From the NCBI GenBank assembly GCA_038729325.1, contig JAVYSG010000013.1, positions 1 to 25,768 on the forward strand: DNA of 25,768 bases, given 5' to 3'. A program made the translations under genes and the position numbers. This document shows positions 1 to 8,508 of the stretch, piece after piece. Every line of letters begins with the position of its first letter. Within the stretch, counting starts at the first letter, position 1. The notes beneath the pieces are model-generated. The model saw only the letters and a list, made by a program, of their open reading frames with translations, searched no databases and had not been told where the DNA came from. The stretch is from UBA509 sp038729325. GTDB lineage: Archaea; Thermoplasmatota; Thermoplasmata; Thermoplasmatales; Thermoplasmataceae.

Positions 1-1799
1 TCCTTTGTGGGGCATGTAGCGCACTGGTTTGGATCCCTTACCTTGAGGCGGAAGAAGCCGAATCTTGATATAAACCTGTTAAAGTTACCCCACTGGCAGT
101 ATCCAGTGTTGATGCACCCATATGAACCCACGTATGGCATGAGTATAAAGACGGCGTACCAGAGAAAACCGAAATAGAAAATGTACAGCATATATTCAGG
201 GTCTGTGCCGTAGAATGTGAGGTTCAGTCTGCCGGTTGAATCGAACCATGAAATAAGTGCCGCAGCTATTACGGACAGATATACCGTGTTAGAGACAATC
301 CTGTAAACCCTGTTCCCGGTATGGTCTGCCCTGGTGAGAGATTTGCTCATGCCGGATGAGCTGTTGAATTTCTTCATGGAATCATAGAATGTTCCCTGAT
401 ACATTACCGGGGCAGTGCAGAACACTGAACAGAGCTGCCTGGAGCCGAAGAGTAGGGAAAGAACACCACTTATTACGTATGTCAGTATCATTGGAAGAAT
501 GAGCAGTGGAGATACAGCGCCTCCTGTGCCAATCCCCATGGACCATCCTATGAATGGTATCATTGATGGATTGCTTATTATGAATGACGGGAGAAGCACT
601 GAATAAATTCCATAGGCCAGAAGCATGAGTGATAACCTGATTCGCGTCTCAATGTCCCTCGTTTTCCTGATCTTGAACACAACAAGGGAGCCCATCTCGA
701 TGCCCATCATTACAAGGAACCACGAGGAGAGGCTTACACTGCCGAAGAAGATGAAGAAATCGAATACTGCTTTCCCTGCAACAGATAATATGCCGCCCGT
801 CAGCGGAACAATTCCGGTTGAGGCTATGAACGGAATCCCGTAATACTGGATGTCAAAGGCCGCGCCCATGAAGAATTCTGCAGCGAAAACAAGGAGAAGG
901 AAGCTGAATGACCATTTTCTGTTTGCAAGCCAGTAAGTGCGTGGACCGGAAGAAAGCATACCCCTGTGGAGGGTGCCCCACAGGTAGAGTACCATATCTG
1001 CTATCATGGCCAGGGAGAAGAGGTATATGCTACCGTAAACCTGCCAGAGGAAGACCCCTGCCATCATTGCAGTGTAAACGGCAAGAAGCATGAGAATATA
1101 TGATCCCATTGATCTTCTGACAGACTGTGCCCTGTAAAGGTGCTCAAAAAGGAATACAAAAAACCCTGTCATGACAGCACCTGAAAGGTATACCATCAGT
1201 GCTCCCCAGTGATATCCTGTAACTGCAGGAGGGGCAAGAAACATGATTGATGCCTGTGTCAGCAGCAGAACCAGTGTCCACGAACTGTGGTCCTTTCTCA
1301 TGAGTATCAAGCTCAGGAACATCTCCATGCTCATTGGAAATACGAACCAGTAGCTTGAGATTGACTGGAATATGGCCCCTGCGGGACTGATAACCATCAT
1401 GGAAAGGTATTGCTGATGCGATTGAATGAGGTTGAAAACCAGGCTCATAAGGATTTCATCCAGAATAACAAATACAGAAGTGAAAACCACGAGGAACTTT
1501 CTTGAAGGAATCTGTTCCTCCAGGAATATGTCACGCAGGAAAATACCCAGAAATGGAATGAGTTCAACTGCCATTGCAACCAGTGCAGTCTCTATGGCCC
1601 CAATTTCCGAAAGAAAACCCGGAAATGCAAGATAGATAAATGGCCCAACAAGCATTCCGTTCATCATTGCGAGAACAAGGTATACCACCAGCTTCCGCAG
1701 TGGGTTGTCTGCCCTGCTGGCTGCATATATTGCATATGCCATTGCAGCAGCCATCGCAGTCATTGCTGCCCACAGCATATAATTCAGGAACTGTTGCAT
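1..1799 (-). CDS. Polytopic membrane protein with NapH/NosR-like Cys motifs (3' end beyond window)
   Basis: An open frame of 599 codons runs from ATG at 1799 to the left edge with no stop, so the C-terminus is missing. The first 560 residues hold about 13-15 hydrophobic segments. Three Cys pairs follow: C457-x3-C461 in a short loop after a Gly-Ser-Arg turn, C562-x5-C568, and C593-x2-C596-Pro just before the cut. This order (membrane helices, Cys-bearing loops, start of a CxxC ferredoxin-like motif) recalls the membrane-bound 4Fe-4S proteins of the NapH/NosR/CcoG group, which pass electrons between quinone and soluble partners; that assignment is inference. The start follows a purine-rich GGGAAAGAG stretch. 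It is transcribed divergently from pyrG. I do not recognise a specific gene. Confidence is high that it is a real gene, modest for function. Confidence 0.72.
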   Translation of the reverse strand, partial: MQQFLNYMLWAAMTAMAAAMAYAIYAASRADNPLRKLVVYLVLAMMNGMLVGPFIYLAFPGFLSEIGAIETALVAMAVELIPFLGIFLRDIFLEEQIPSRKFLVVFTSVFVILDEILMSLVFNLIQSHQQYLSMMVISPAGAIFQSISSYWFVFPMSMEMFLSLILMRKDHSSWTLVLLLTQASIMFLAPPAVTGYHWGALMVYLSGAVMTGFFVFLFEHLYRAQSVRRSMGSYILMLLAVYTAMMAGVFLWQVYGSIYLFSLAMIADMVLYLWGTLHRGMLSSGPRTYWLANRKWSFSFLLLVFAAEFFMGAAFDIQYYGIPFIASTGIVPLTGGILSVAGKAVFDFFIFFGSVSLSSWFLVMMGIEMGSLVVFKIRKTRDIETRIRLSLMLLAYGIYSVLLPSFIISNPSMIPFIGWSMGIGTGGAVSPLLILPMILTYVISGVLSLLFGSRQLCSVFCTAPVMYQGTFYDSMKKFNSSSGMSKSLTRADHTGNRVYRIVSNTVYLSVIAAALISWFDSTGRLNLTFYGTDPEYMLYIFYFGFLWYAVFILMPYVGSYGCINTGYCQWGNFNRFISRFGFFRLKVRDPNQCATCPTK

Positions 1800-1988
1800 C
1801 TCTTTCCCAGCCGGTAGTGTAATTCCATCTCTGAATTAAGTCTTAATGTCACATCAGCGGAATATTTGCCGGCACCTGCATGAATCTCACGCAAGCAGTC
1901 CTTGGAAATATCATCCCTGGAATAAATACTTCAGCGTCCGGATCATAGAGCCGGGTTACTTTTGTAAAAATTTACGCTTCAGCAAAGG

Positions 1989-2004
1989 TTAATTAATTTT
2001 AAAT
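1989..2004 (+). promoter_or_regulatory. TATA-box region of pyrG
   Basis: An AT-only run (TTAATTAATTTTAAAT) follows a purine-rich CAAAGG that could act as the BRE. Its left half is centred about 25 nt upstream of the pyrG ATG, which would give a leaderless transcript starting at or next to the start codon. The rest of the 217-base gap (1800-2016) shows no gene; a weaker TTAAGACTTAATT-like box on the minus strand near 1830-1845 may serve the left-edge membrane protein. Confidence 0.5.
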
Positions 2005-2016
2005 CTCTACCTTCTG

Positions 2017-3627
2017 ATGCATTACGTAGTTATTACTGGAGGCGTAATTTCAGGCCTTGGAAAGGGAACAATAACGTCCAGTCTGGGCCATCTGCTCAAG
2101 TCCCATGGTCTCAGCGTTACGGCGCTAAAGATTGACCCGTATCTCAATTACGATGCCGGGACGATGAATCCGTATCAGCATGGCGAGGTTTTTGTACTTG
2201 ATGACGGGAGCGAGGTTGATCTCGATCTTGGAAATTATGAGAGATTCATTGGATCTGATCTTGCAGGAGACAGCAACATAACAACAGGAAAGGTCTACAA
2301 GGAAGTTATTGAGAAAGAGAGAAGGGGTGAATATCTTGGCAGTACAGTACAGATAATACCCCACATCACAAACGAGATAAAGAGGCGCATAAGAATGGTT
2401 GCCTCGAAGAGCGCATTCGATGTCGTGCTGATTGAGGTTGGAGGTACTGTGGGTGACATAGAATCCATGCCGTTTCTTGAAGCGCTGAGGCAGTTAAATC
2501 GCGAGGAGCCCCCTGGTTCTGTCATATTCGGTCATGTAACTCTTGTGCCGGAAATCGGGGCCATGAATGAACAGAAGACAAAGCCGACACAGCACAGTGT
2601 AAAGGCATTGAGAGAAATAGGTATCCAGCCGGATATACTGTTCTGCCGCTCCAGATATCCCCTGAGCCTTGAAACCCGCAAGAGAATTGCACTTTTCACT
2701 GATGTTCCTCTTGATGGAATAGCCAGCATCAGTGACGCACCCAATGCATATCTTGTTCCGGACCTTATGGAGAAGCAGGGCATTGTGGATTTCATCATTG
2801 GCCGCTTCAAGCTTGGATGTAAGGAGTACAGTGATGACTGGGGAAACTACAAGGAGAATCTTAAGAATCCAAAGGAAAGGGTGAAAATTGCACTTGTGGG
2901 CAAATACACGGAACTTCAGGATGCATACATGAGCCACAAGGAGGCTTTTCTTCATGTGACCGGAAACACCGGCATTGCGGTGGATATAAAATGGATCAAC
3001 TCAGACGATCTTAAAAAAGGCACGGATATTCTCGACGACGTGCACGGAATACTTGTGCCCGGAGGTTTCGGCTACAGGGGTATAGAGGGAAAGATCGCAG
3101 CTGCAAAATACGCAAGGGAACACAACCTGCCATTTCTGGGCATATGCCTTGGATTTCAGGTGGCGGTCATTGAGTTTGCCAGAAACGTGCTGGGATTTGA
3201 GGACGCCAACAGCACTGAATTTGACAGTAAAACGCAGCACCCTGTGATCGATCTTCTTCCGGAACAGAACGGCGTGAAGGATATGGGCGGAACAATGAGG
3301 CTTGGATCCAAGAAGGTTCTCATAAAACCTGACACCCTTGCTTACAGCATTTACCAGAAGGATGAGATTTATGAGAGACACAGACACAGGTATGAGGTCA
3401 ACCCGTCATTCATTGATCAGTTCGCCAGAGCCGGCCTTTTATTTTCCGGAACGGATGATGAGGGGATAAGAATGGAGATCGCTGAATTCAGGGACAGCGA
3501 AAACATGATTGCATCACAGTACCACAGCGAGTTCAAGTCCCGGCCCCTTAACCCATCAAAGATTCACCAGCACCTTGTTCTCAGGGCACTGCAGCACATG
3601 CAGGAAGCCATGGAGGCAACTGCTTGA
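2017..3627 (+). CDS. pyrG: CTP synthase
   Basis: Makes CTP from UTP, ATP and glutamine, the last step of de novo pyrimidine nucleotide synthesis in the cytosol. The 536-residue length is normal for the family. The N-terminal synthetase domain (about 1-265) shows the P-loop around K16 (GLGKG) and the signature region with DPYLN and MNPYQHGEVFV; the usual NVDPG is NYDAG here. The C-terminal class I glutamine amidotransferase domain has the nucleophile C377 in GICLGFQ and the H503/E505 pair in YHSEF, completing the triad. The ATG is preceded by a TATA box at leaderless distance. It heads an operon; its stop overlaps the next gene's TTG by four bases (TTGA), so CTP supply is co-expressed with a replicative polymerase subunit. 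Confidence 0.97.
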   Translation: MHYVVITGGVISGLGKGTITSSLGHLLKSHGLSVTALKIDPYLNYDAGTMNPYQHGEVFVLDDGSEVDLDLGNYERFIGSDLAGDSNITTGKVYKEVIEKERRGEYLGSTVQIIPHITNEIKRRIRMVASKSAFDVVLIEVGGTVGDIESMPFLEALRQLNREEPPGSVIFGHVTLVPEIGAMNEQKTKPTQHSVKALREIGIQPDILFCRSRYPLSLETRKRIALFTDVPLDGIASISDAPNAYLVPDLMEKQGIVDFIIGRFKLGCKEYSDDWGNYKENLKNPKERVKIALVGKYTELQDAYMSHKEAFLHVTGNTGIAVDIKWINSDDLKKGTDILDDVHGILVPGGFGYRGIEGKIAAAKYAREHNLPFLGICLGFQVAVIEFARNVLGFEDANSTEFDSKTQHPVIDLLPEQNGVKDMGGTMRLGSKKVLIKPDTLAYSIYQKDEIYERHRHRYEVNPSFIDQFARAGLLFSGTDDEGIRMEIAEFRDSENMIASQYHSEFKSRPLNPSKIHQHLVLRALQHMQEAMEATA

Positions 3628-3947
3628 TATCCATCCAGTCAATGCTTCTTGAAAAGGTGAACGAAAAACTACAGAAATCAGAAAAAGCACGCAGGAGGAT
3701 GTCTGCAACCAGAAAGGTTCTTCGCTGGGATGGGGGTGCATCGATCACCACTTTCCTCCTTGAGAACGGCCAGATTGCAATAGCCAGTAATGAACTGAAC
3801 CCCGACATTGTCATTACTGCATCTCCTGATGATGTTCTCGGTATTATGCAGAAAAAACTTGATCCAATGGAGGCGTACTCATCAGGAAAACTCAAGATAA
3901 AAGCGTCACTGCTGGACAAGCTTCTCATGGCGGAGCTGCTTTCATGA
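3624..3947 (+). CDS. SCP2-like (sterol carrier protein-2 fold) protein
   Basis: A 107-residue protein. After a charged N-terminal helix (about 7-30) it follows the SCP2 pattern: a strand pair around residues 40-53, then a PDIVITASPDDVLGIM-type segment (about 59-74), and a C-terminal run where a glycine-lysine turn precedes the last helix. SCP2-fold proteins bind lipids or fatty-acyl-CoA in a hydrophobic tunnel; the ligand here is unknown. The start is taken as TTG because GGAGG lies seven bases upstream and the TTGA overlap with pyrG matches the ATGA and GTGA couplings of the next two genes. An ATG at 3642 is the alternative and would remove six residues. It sits between CTP synthase and DNA polymerase DP2, a context that does not explain a lipid-binding role. 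Confidence 0.75.
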   Translation: MISIQSMLLEKVNEKLQKSEKARRRMSATRKVLRWDGGASITTFLLENGQIAIASNELNPDIVITASPDDVLGIMQKKLDPMEAYSSGKLKIKASLLDKLLMAELLS

Positions 3948-6900
3948 TAAAAACAGGGGATATTGAGTCATACCGGCAGTATCTCTGGACTGCTGTCCGC
4001 CAGGAGTATGATATTGCACTCGAGGCAAGGAAGCTGGGAAGGGATGTTACAGATCGGGTGGAGATACCTCTGGCTTCCGATATGGCTGACAGGATAGAGG
4101 AACTCATTGAAATAAGAGGAATTGCCGGTGAGATAAGGGAGCTGTCAAAGACCAGGACCCGCGAGGAAATCTCCATTGACATTGCCAGGAAAGTGGCAAA
4201 GATGTATGAACCACAGGGGAAGGTCAAGGCGGTGGACAAAGCTGTAAGGGTTGGCCTTGCAATCCTCACTGAAGGCATACTGGTGGCACCGCTTGAAGGC
4301 ATAGCAGACGTGACCATAGACAGGAACCACGATGGCACGGACTATGTTTCCGTTGTATATTCCGGCCCCATCAGAGGTGCCGGGGGAACGGCACAGGCCC
4401 TCAGCGTACTGATTGCGGATGTGGTTAGAAGGGATCTGGGAATTGGAGCCTTCCACGCAACAGATGATGAAATAGAACGTTATATTGAGGAAATACAGGC
4501 ATACAACAGGATCAAACACCTGCAGTATCTTCCGACCCCGGACGAAATAAGGCAGGTGATCCTGAATTCCCCTGTATGCATAGATGGGGAGGGGAGTGAA
4601 GAGGAGGAGGTTTCCGGACACAGAGACATGGAGAGGATTCGCACCAACAGAATAAGGGGAGGAATGTGCCTTGTGCTCTGCGAAGGGCTGATACAGAAAT
4701 CAAAGAAGGTACTGAAGCATACAGCGAAACTGGGCCTGACTGAGTGGAACTTCCTTGGAAAGAAACAGCAGACAGCACAGGGCGAGGATTCACCAGCTCC
4801 CAGGAACTCAGAGAAATTCCTCAAGGATCTGGTGGCCGGCAGGCCCGTTTTTTCCCATCCCGGAAGACCGGGCGGGTTCAGGCTGCGCTACGGAAGGTCA
4901 AGGGTCAACGGACTTGCTGCAGCATCCATAAACCCTGCAAGCATGTTCATAGTGGACAGGTTCATAGCAATTGGGTCACAGATCAAGGTGGAGCTGCCTG
5001 GAAAGGCGGCAGCCGTGACACCAAGCGATGGCATAGACGGACCCATGGTGCTCCTGAAGAACGGCAGCCATGTTAGAGTGAGAAACCAGAATGAAGCTGA
5101 AACACTCCTTCCCGAAATAGAGCAGATAACTGACCTTGGAGAGATACTCATTGCCTATGGCGATTTTCTTGAGAACAATTACCGGCTGGTACCAGGTTCC
5201 TTCAACCATGACTGGTGGAAACTATACCTGCAGGATGCCGAACTGAGGGAAAAATATGCCTCATCAGTGCCGAACCAGTTTGAAGCCATTGCACTTGCAC
5301 GTGAAAAGAAGATCCCGCTCCATCCACTTTATGATTACTTCTGGCATGATCTGAAAACCTCAGAGATTCTTGAACTCAGACGGAGTGTGTCCAGCAGCAG
5401 GCTCTCGGGAACGCACCTGATCCTTGACAGCAGAATGCGGAATTTACTGATCATGCTTGGAGTTCCGTTTTCAGCAGGTGCCGATGGCCTTGCCCTTGAT
5501 GAATACTACCCACTGATCACCAGCCTGGGCCTGGAGATTCAGAATGGTGCCATTGTACAGATGCAGAGGGATGAAAAAGAAGATGACCCGATGAAGCTGA
5601 TCAATTCCCTTGCAGGATACAGCATACTGCCCAGATCACCGGTAAGGGTTGGATCAAGGCTCGGGAGGCCGGAGAAGGCAGGGGACAGAAAAATGAAGCC
5701 AAAGGTTCACGTGCTTTTCCCTGTGGAAAATTACGGAGATACACGCAGGTCCCTTAAAAATGCACGAAAGAACGCCCAGGACGGGTACCAGGTTGAGGTA
5801 AGGGTCAGAAAGTGCACCGGGTGCGGTGAGGAATCTGCCCAGCCAATATGCTACCTGTGCGGAGCAGTCACGGAAAATACGGGAAGGACCAGAAAAATAA
5901 CGGTGGATCTTGACCAGCTCATGGAAAGGTCCATTGAGCGGCTTGGAATTGATCTTCCTGAAAAGCTGGAGATAAAGGGTGTCAAGAAGCTCATGTCGAA
6001 GGATAAGGTGAGTGAACCCATTGAGAAGGGATTCCTCAGGGCAATCCATGATGTTTCAACCAACAAGGATGGCACCTGCAGGTATGATATGTCAGATATA
6101 CCGGTGACACATTTCAGGGCAGAGGAAATAGGCCTTCCAAGGGAGAGGCTGCAGGAACTGGGATACGATCCGGAGAAGGAATACAATGAGATTTTTCCGC
6201 AGGACGTCATTATACCGTCAAAATCAGCTGAATATCTCATCAATGTGGCAAATTTCATTGATGATCTACTGATAAGGTATTACGGGATGCCGCCACATTA
6301 TCTCTGTTCCAGGCCGGAAGACCTCATAGGCAAGCTTGTAATAGGCCTTGCTCCACACACTTCCGGGGGGATACTGGGCAGGATCATCGGCTTTTCAGAA
6401 GCAAGCGGCTGCTATGCCCATCCATTTTTCCATGCAGCCAAGAGAAGGAACTGCGATGGTGATGAGGACAGCATCCTGCTCCTCATGGACGGGCTCCTGA
6501 ATTTTTCAAGAGAATATCTTCCTTCCACAAGGGGGGGGCTGATGGACGCACCTCTGGTTCTCACGGTCCAGCTGAACCCGGATGAGGTGGACAAGGAAGC
6601 CATGAACGTGGATACCCTCTGGGAATATCCCATGGAGTTCTACAGGGCCGCTGAGGAGAGGCGCGCCCCATCAGAGATAGAGGAACTCATGATGACCATG
6701 AGCGTGCGCATCAAGAAGACCGGCACTTTCATGGGTTCAGGGTTCACCACGGGCACCTCCGATATCAACGGCGGAGTGCTTGTGTGCTCATACAAAACCA
6801 TAGACACAATGGAGGAGAAGATAGAGAGGCAACTCTCGCTGGCAAGAAGGCTGAGAGGAGTTGATGAGGATGATGTGGCCGCAAGAGTGCTGAACTCGCA

Positions 6901-7291
6901 TTTTCTGCCTGACATGTATGGCAATTTCAGAAAATTCTTCTCCCAGGAATTCAGGTGCACCAAATGCAATACCAAGTACCGCAGGGTCCCATTATCAGGA
7001 AAATGCCTGAAGTGCGGAAACCATAACCTGATCCTGACAATACACAAGGGGAGTGTAATAAAATACATGAATGAGACCGTGAAGATATCAAAGGAATTCA
7101 ACCTGCCGTGGTACCTGAATGTCCGTATAGATAACCTGGTCCGTACAATAAAAGGGACATTCAATTTTGATGAGGAGACACAGCCTGAGCCCCAGCATGA
7201 CCTGGGCAGCTTTGATGATGCCAGGCCGCAGGTTGCCACAGTGCAGGCTGAACGCGATCTGGACAGTTATCAGGAGGATGATGAGGAGTGA
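3944..7291 (+). CDS. polC: DNA polymerase family D large subunit DP2
   Basis: Catalytic subunit of the archaeal replicative polymerase PolD, which pairs with the DP1 exonuclease subunit (not in this window). At 1115 residues it has family length. Visible marks are the conserved N-terminal block with YSGPIRGAGGTAQAL (near 138-155), the catalytic N836-C-D838-G-D840-E-D842 motif whose two aspartates bind the metal ions, a zinc site C624-x2-C627-x8-C636-x2-C639, and a second one C1005-x2-C1008-x12-C1021-x2-C1024 near the C-terminus. No intein interrupts the NxDGD site, a place where several Pyrococcus and haloarchaeal relatives carry one. The tail is acidic and probably disordered. The ATG overlaps the SCP2-like stop (ATGA), and its own stop overlaps the GPN-loop GTPase start (GTGA), indicating translational coupling. 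Confidence 0.97.
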   Translation: MIKTGDIESYRQYLWTAVRQEYDIALEARKLGRDVTDRVEIPLASDMADRIEELIEIRGIAGEIRELSKTRTREEISIDIARKVAKMYEPQGKVKAVDKAVRVGLAILTEGILVAPLEGIADVTIDRNHDGTDYVSVVYSGPIRGAGGTAQALSVLIADVVRRDLGIGAFHATDDEIERYIEEIQAYNRIKHLQYLPTPDEIRQVILNSPVCIDGEGSEEEEVSGHRDMERIRTNRIRGGMCLVLCEGLIQKSKKVLKHTAKLGLTEWNFLGKKQQTAQGEDSPAPRNSEKFLKDLVAGRPVFSHPGRPGGFRLRYGRSRVNGLAAASINPASMFIVDRFIAIGSQIKVELPGKAAAVTPSDGIDGPMVLLKNGSHVRVRNQNEAETLLPEIEQITDLGEILIAYGDFLENNYRLVPGSFNHDWWKLYLQDAELREKYASSVPNQFEAIALAREKKIPLHPLYDYFWHDLKTSEILELRRSVSSSRLSGTHLILDSRMRNLLIMLGVPFSAGADGLALDEYYPLITSLGLEIQNGAIVQMQRDEKEDDPMKLINSLAGYSILPRSPVRVGSRLGRPEKAGDRKMKPKVHVLFPVENYGDTRRSLKNARKNAQDGYQVEVRVRKCTGCGEESAQPICYLCGAVTENTGRTRKITVDLDQLMERSIERLGIDLPEKLEIKGVKKLMSKDKVSEPIEKGFLRAIHDVSTNKDGTCRYDMSDIPVTHFRAEEIGLPRERLQELGYDPEKEYNEIFPQDVIIPSKSAEYLINVANFIDDLLIRYYGMPPHYLCSRPEDLIGKLVIGLAPHTSGGILGRIIGFSEASGCYAHPFFHAAKRRNCDGDEDSILLLMDGLLNFSREYLPSTRGGLMDAPLVLTVQLNPDEVDKEAMNVDTLWEYPMEFYRAAEERRAPSEIEELMMTMSVRIKKTGTFMGSGFTTGTSDINGGVLVCSYKTIDTMEEKIERQLSLARRLRGVDEDDVAARVLNSHFLPDMYGNFRKFFSQEFRCTKCNTKYRRVPLSGKCLKCGNHNLILTIHKGSVIKYMNETVKISKEFNLPWYLNVRIDNLVRTIKGTFNFDEETQPEPQHDLGSFDDARPQVATVQAERDLDSYQEDDEE

Positions 7292-8067
7292 TAGGATCGC
7301 TGTTTGTGACAGGTCCGGCAGGAACAGGGAAGTCGACATTCTGCTCAGCATACAAGGAATGGCTTATTTCCAATGGATACGATGCGGCTGTTGTTAATCT
7401 TGACCCCGGATCGGAATATATACCGTATGAGGCAGAGATTGACATCAGGGAGACCATATCGCTAAGCCAGATAATGTCTGAATACAACCTGGGGCCCAAT
7501 GGAGCACAGATAGTTGCTGCAGATTTGCTTCTTGAAAATACTGAACCTGTGACAAAGGTGCTGAAGGAACTTGATGATTATTATGTGATATTCGACACTC
7601 CCGGCCAGATTGAACTGTTCAGCTTCAGGCCAGGAAGCCCCATGCTCGTGGATCGCCTGAGCAATGGGAAGGCAATGATTGCATTCATAGCGGATGCCGT
7701 GTTGTCCGCATCGCCTTCAGGATTCATATCCCAGAAGATGCTCTTCGGATCGGTGCTCTCCAGATTCTACAGGCCAATGCTGTTCGTTCTGAACAAGCTT
7801 GATCTCATCACCGATGATGATCTGCAGGCTGTCATGAGATGGGAGGATTCTCCTGACCTGCTCAGGGATGCTTTGATGGACGAAAAGCAGGAGATGGTAA
7901 AGGATTACTTTTCCGCCATTCTGAACGCCTTCAGCGAGAGCCAGATGATCAACAGGATCTTTCCCGTGTCGGCAAAGGACCTCTACGGCTTTGAAGATAT
8001 CTACAGCGAAATGTCGCTGTTCTTCACCGGAGGGTCCGACACGGATACCATGTACAGGGATGACTGA
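7288..8067 (+). CDS. GPN-loop GTPase (ATP/GTP-binding protein, XAB1/PAB0955 family)
   Basis: A 259-residue P-loop GTPase of the GPN family. Motifs in order: Walker A GPAGTGKS at 9-16, the family-defining Gly-Pro-Asn at 69-71, the switch II DTPGQ at 103-107, and the guanine-specificity NKLD at 169-172. Archaeal members such as Pyrococcus PAB0955 form homodimers in which the GPN loop reaches into the partner's active site; eukaryotic relatives assist RNA polymerase II assembly and nuclear import. The archaeal role is not settled. The GTG start overlaps the polC stop and has GGAGG ten bases upstream. Its place behind DNA polymerase D suggests, but does not prove, a link to assembly of replication or transcription complexes. 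Confidence 0.93.
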   Translation: MIGSLFVTGPAGTGKSTFCSAYKEWLISNGYDAAVVNLDPGSEYIPYEAEIDIRETISLSQIMSEYNLGPNGAQIVAADLLLENTEPVTKVLKELDDYYVIFDTPGQIELFSFRPGSPMLVDRLSNGKAMIAFIADAVLSASPSGFISQKMLFGSVLSRFYRPMLFVLNKLDLITDDDLQAVMRWEDSPDLLRDALMDEKQEMVKDYFSAILNAFSESQMINRIFPVSAKDLYGFEDIYSEMSLFFTGGSDTDTMYRDD

Positions 8068-8184
8068 AAGCTGTTCCTCTAATATTTTATGCATTCTAAA
8101 AAAAGCCGAATCACGATCCTTATTAAAGGTCAGTGCAGGAATCATGACAACTCTTTAAGCCATCCTCCCTCCCCTGCAAAAGTG

Positions 8185-8191
8185 TTTTAAT
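8185..8191 (+). promoter_or_regulatory. TATA box of the small zinc-ribbon gene
   Basis: TTTTAAT is centred about 26 nt upstream of the ATG at 8213 and only about 8 nt upstream of the other in-frame ATG at 8195. This spacing favours a leaderless mRNA starting at 8213. The rest of the 8068-8194 gap is AT-rich and shows no gene. Confidence 0.55.
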
Positions 8192-8212
8192 CCCATGGCT
8201 ATAGTGCACAGA

Positions 8213-8422
8213 ATGGGAGCTAAACATCACTGCATTATCTGTGGAGACCTTATCTACGGAGGCATGTACTGTTCCACCTGCTTCCGGGAAATAGAGAGAT
8301 CCAGAACCATGGACGATGAATCCCTGGAGGATTGGATTGATCGTGTCAGATACACAAAACCCATGTATCTTTATTCAGATCGTCATGATTTTCTTCAGCT
8401 GGATGCGTTCTTCAGGAACTGA
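8213..8422 (+). CDS. Small zinc-ribbon protein of unknown function
   Basis: A 69-residue protein with C7-x2-C10 and C20-x2-C23 near the N-terminus, preceded by two histidines, forming a compact zinc-ribbon or treble-clef site. A charged helical stretch (about 27-45) and a short aromatic tail (YLYSDRHDFLQLDAFF) follow. I do not recognise the family. An upstream in-frame ATG at 8195 would add six residues, but the TATA box lies too close to it, while its distance from 8213 is right for a leaderless start. The gene stands alone between the polymerase operon and superoxide dismutase. Such small Cys4 proteins often act in translation or transcription complexes; nothing here shows which. Confidence 0.75.
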   Translation: MGAKHHCIICGDLIYGGMYCSTCFREIERSRTMDDESLEDWIDRVRYTKPMYLYSDRHDFLQLDAFFRN

Positions 8423-8470
8423 TCGGAAGGCTTCCCTGTTATAAATCTTACTGTACAGCCGGTCATTAAG

Positions 8471-8482
8471 GTTTTATATTAA
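8471..8482 (+). promoter_or_regulatory. Promoter and ribosome binding site of sod
   Basis: GTTTTATATTAA is a strong archaeal TATA box about 34 nt upstream of the sod ATG. Transcription should begin near 8500, leaving a very short leader that contains AGGTGA (8499-8504) four bases before the start. Many neighbours appear leaderless, so a strong Shine-Dalgarno on a first gene is unusual in this window. Confidence 0.6.
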
Positions 8483-8508
8483 GACTCAATGAAGAAACAG
8501 GTGAAAAA

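Noticed and set aside
415..1822. Several short plus-strand frames in the first 1.8 kb
   Set aside because: The minus strand is one continuous 599-codon hydrophobic frame here; the plus-strand frames are its shadows.
2494..2955. Minus-strand open frame of 153 codons inside pyrG
   Set aside because: Fully overlaps a conserved CTP synthase region and shows no promoter or recognisable domain.
6449..6469. Intein insertion in polC at the catalytic NxDGDxD site
   Set aside because: The motif is uninterrupted and the protein has normal intein-free length.
6640..7239. Long minus-strand open frame (199 codons) inside polC
   Set aside because: It is an antisense shadow of the conserved polymerase; its translation has no family features and many Ser/Leu runs typical of reverse frames.
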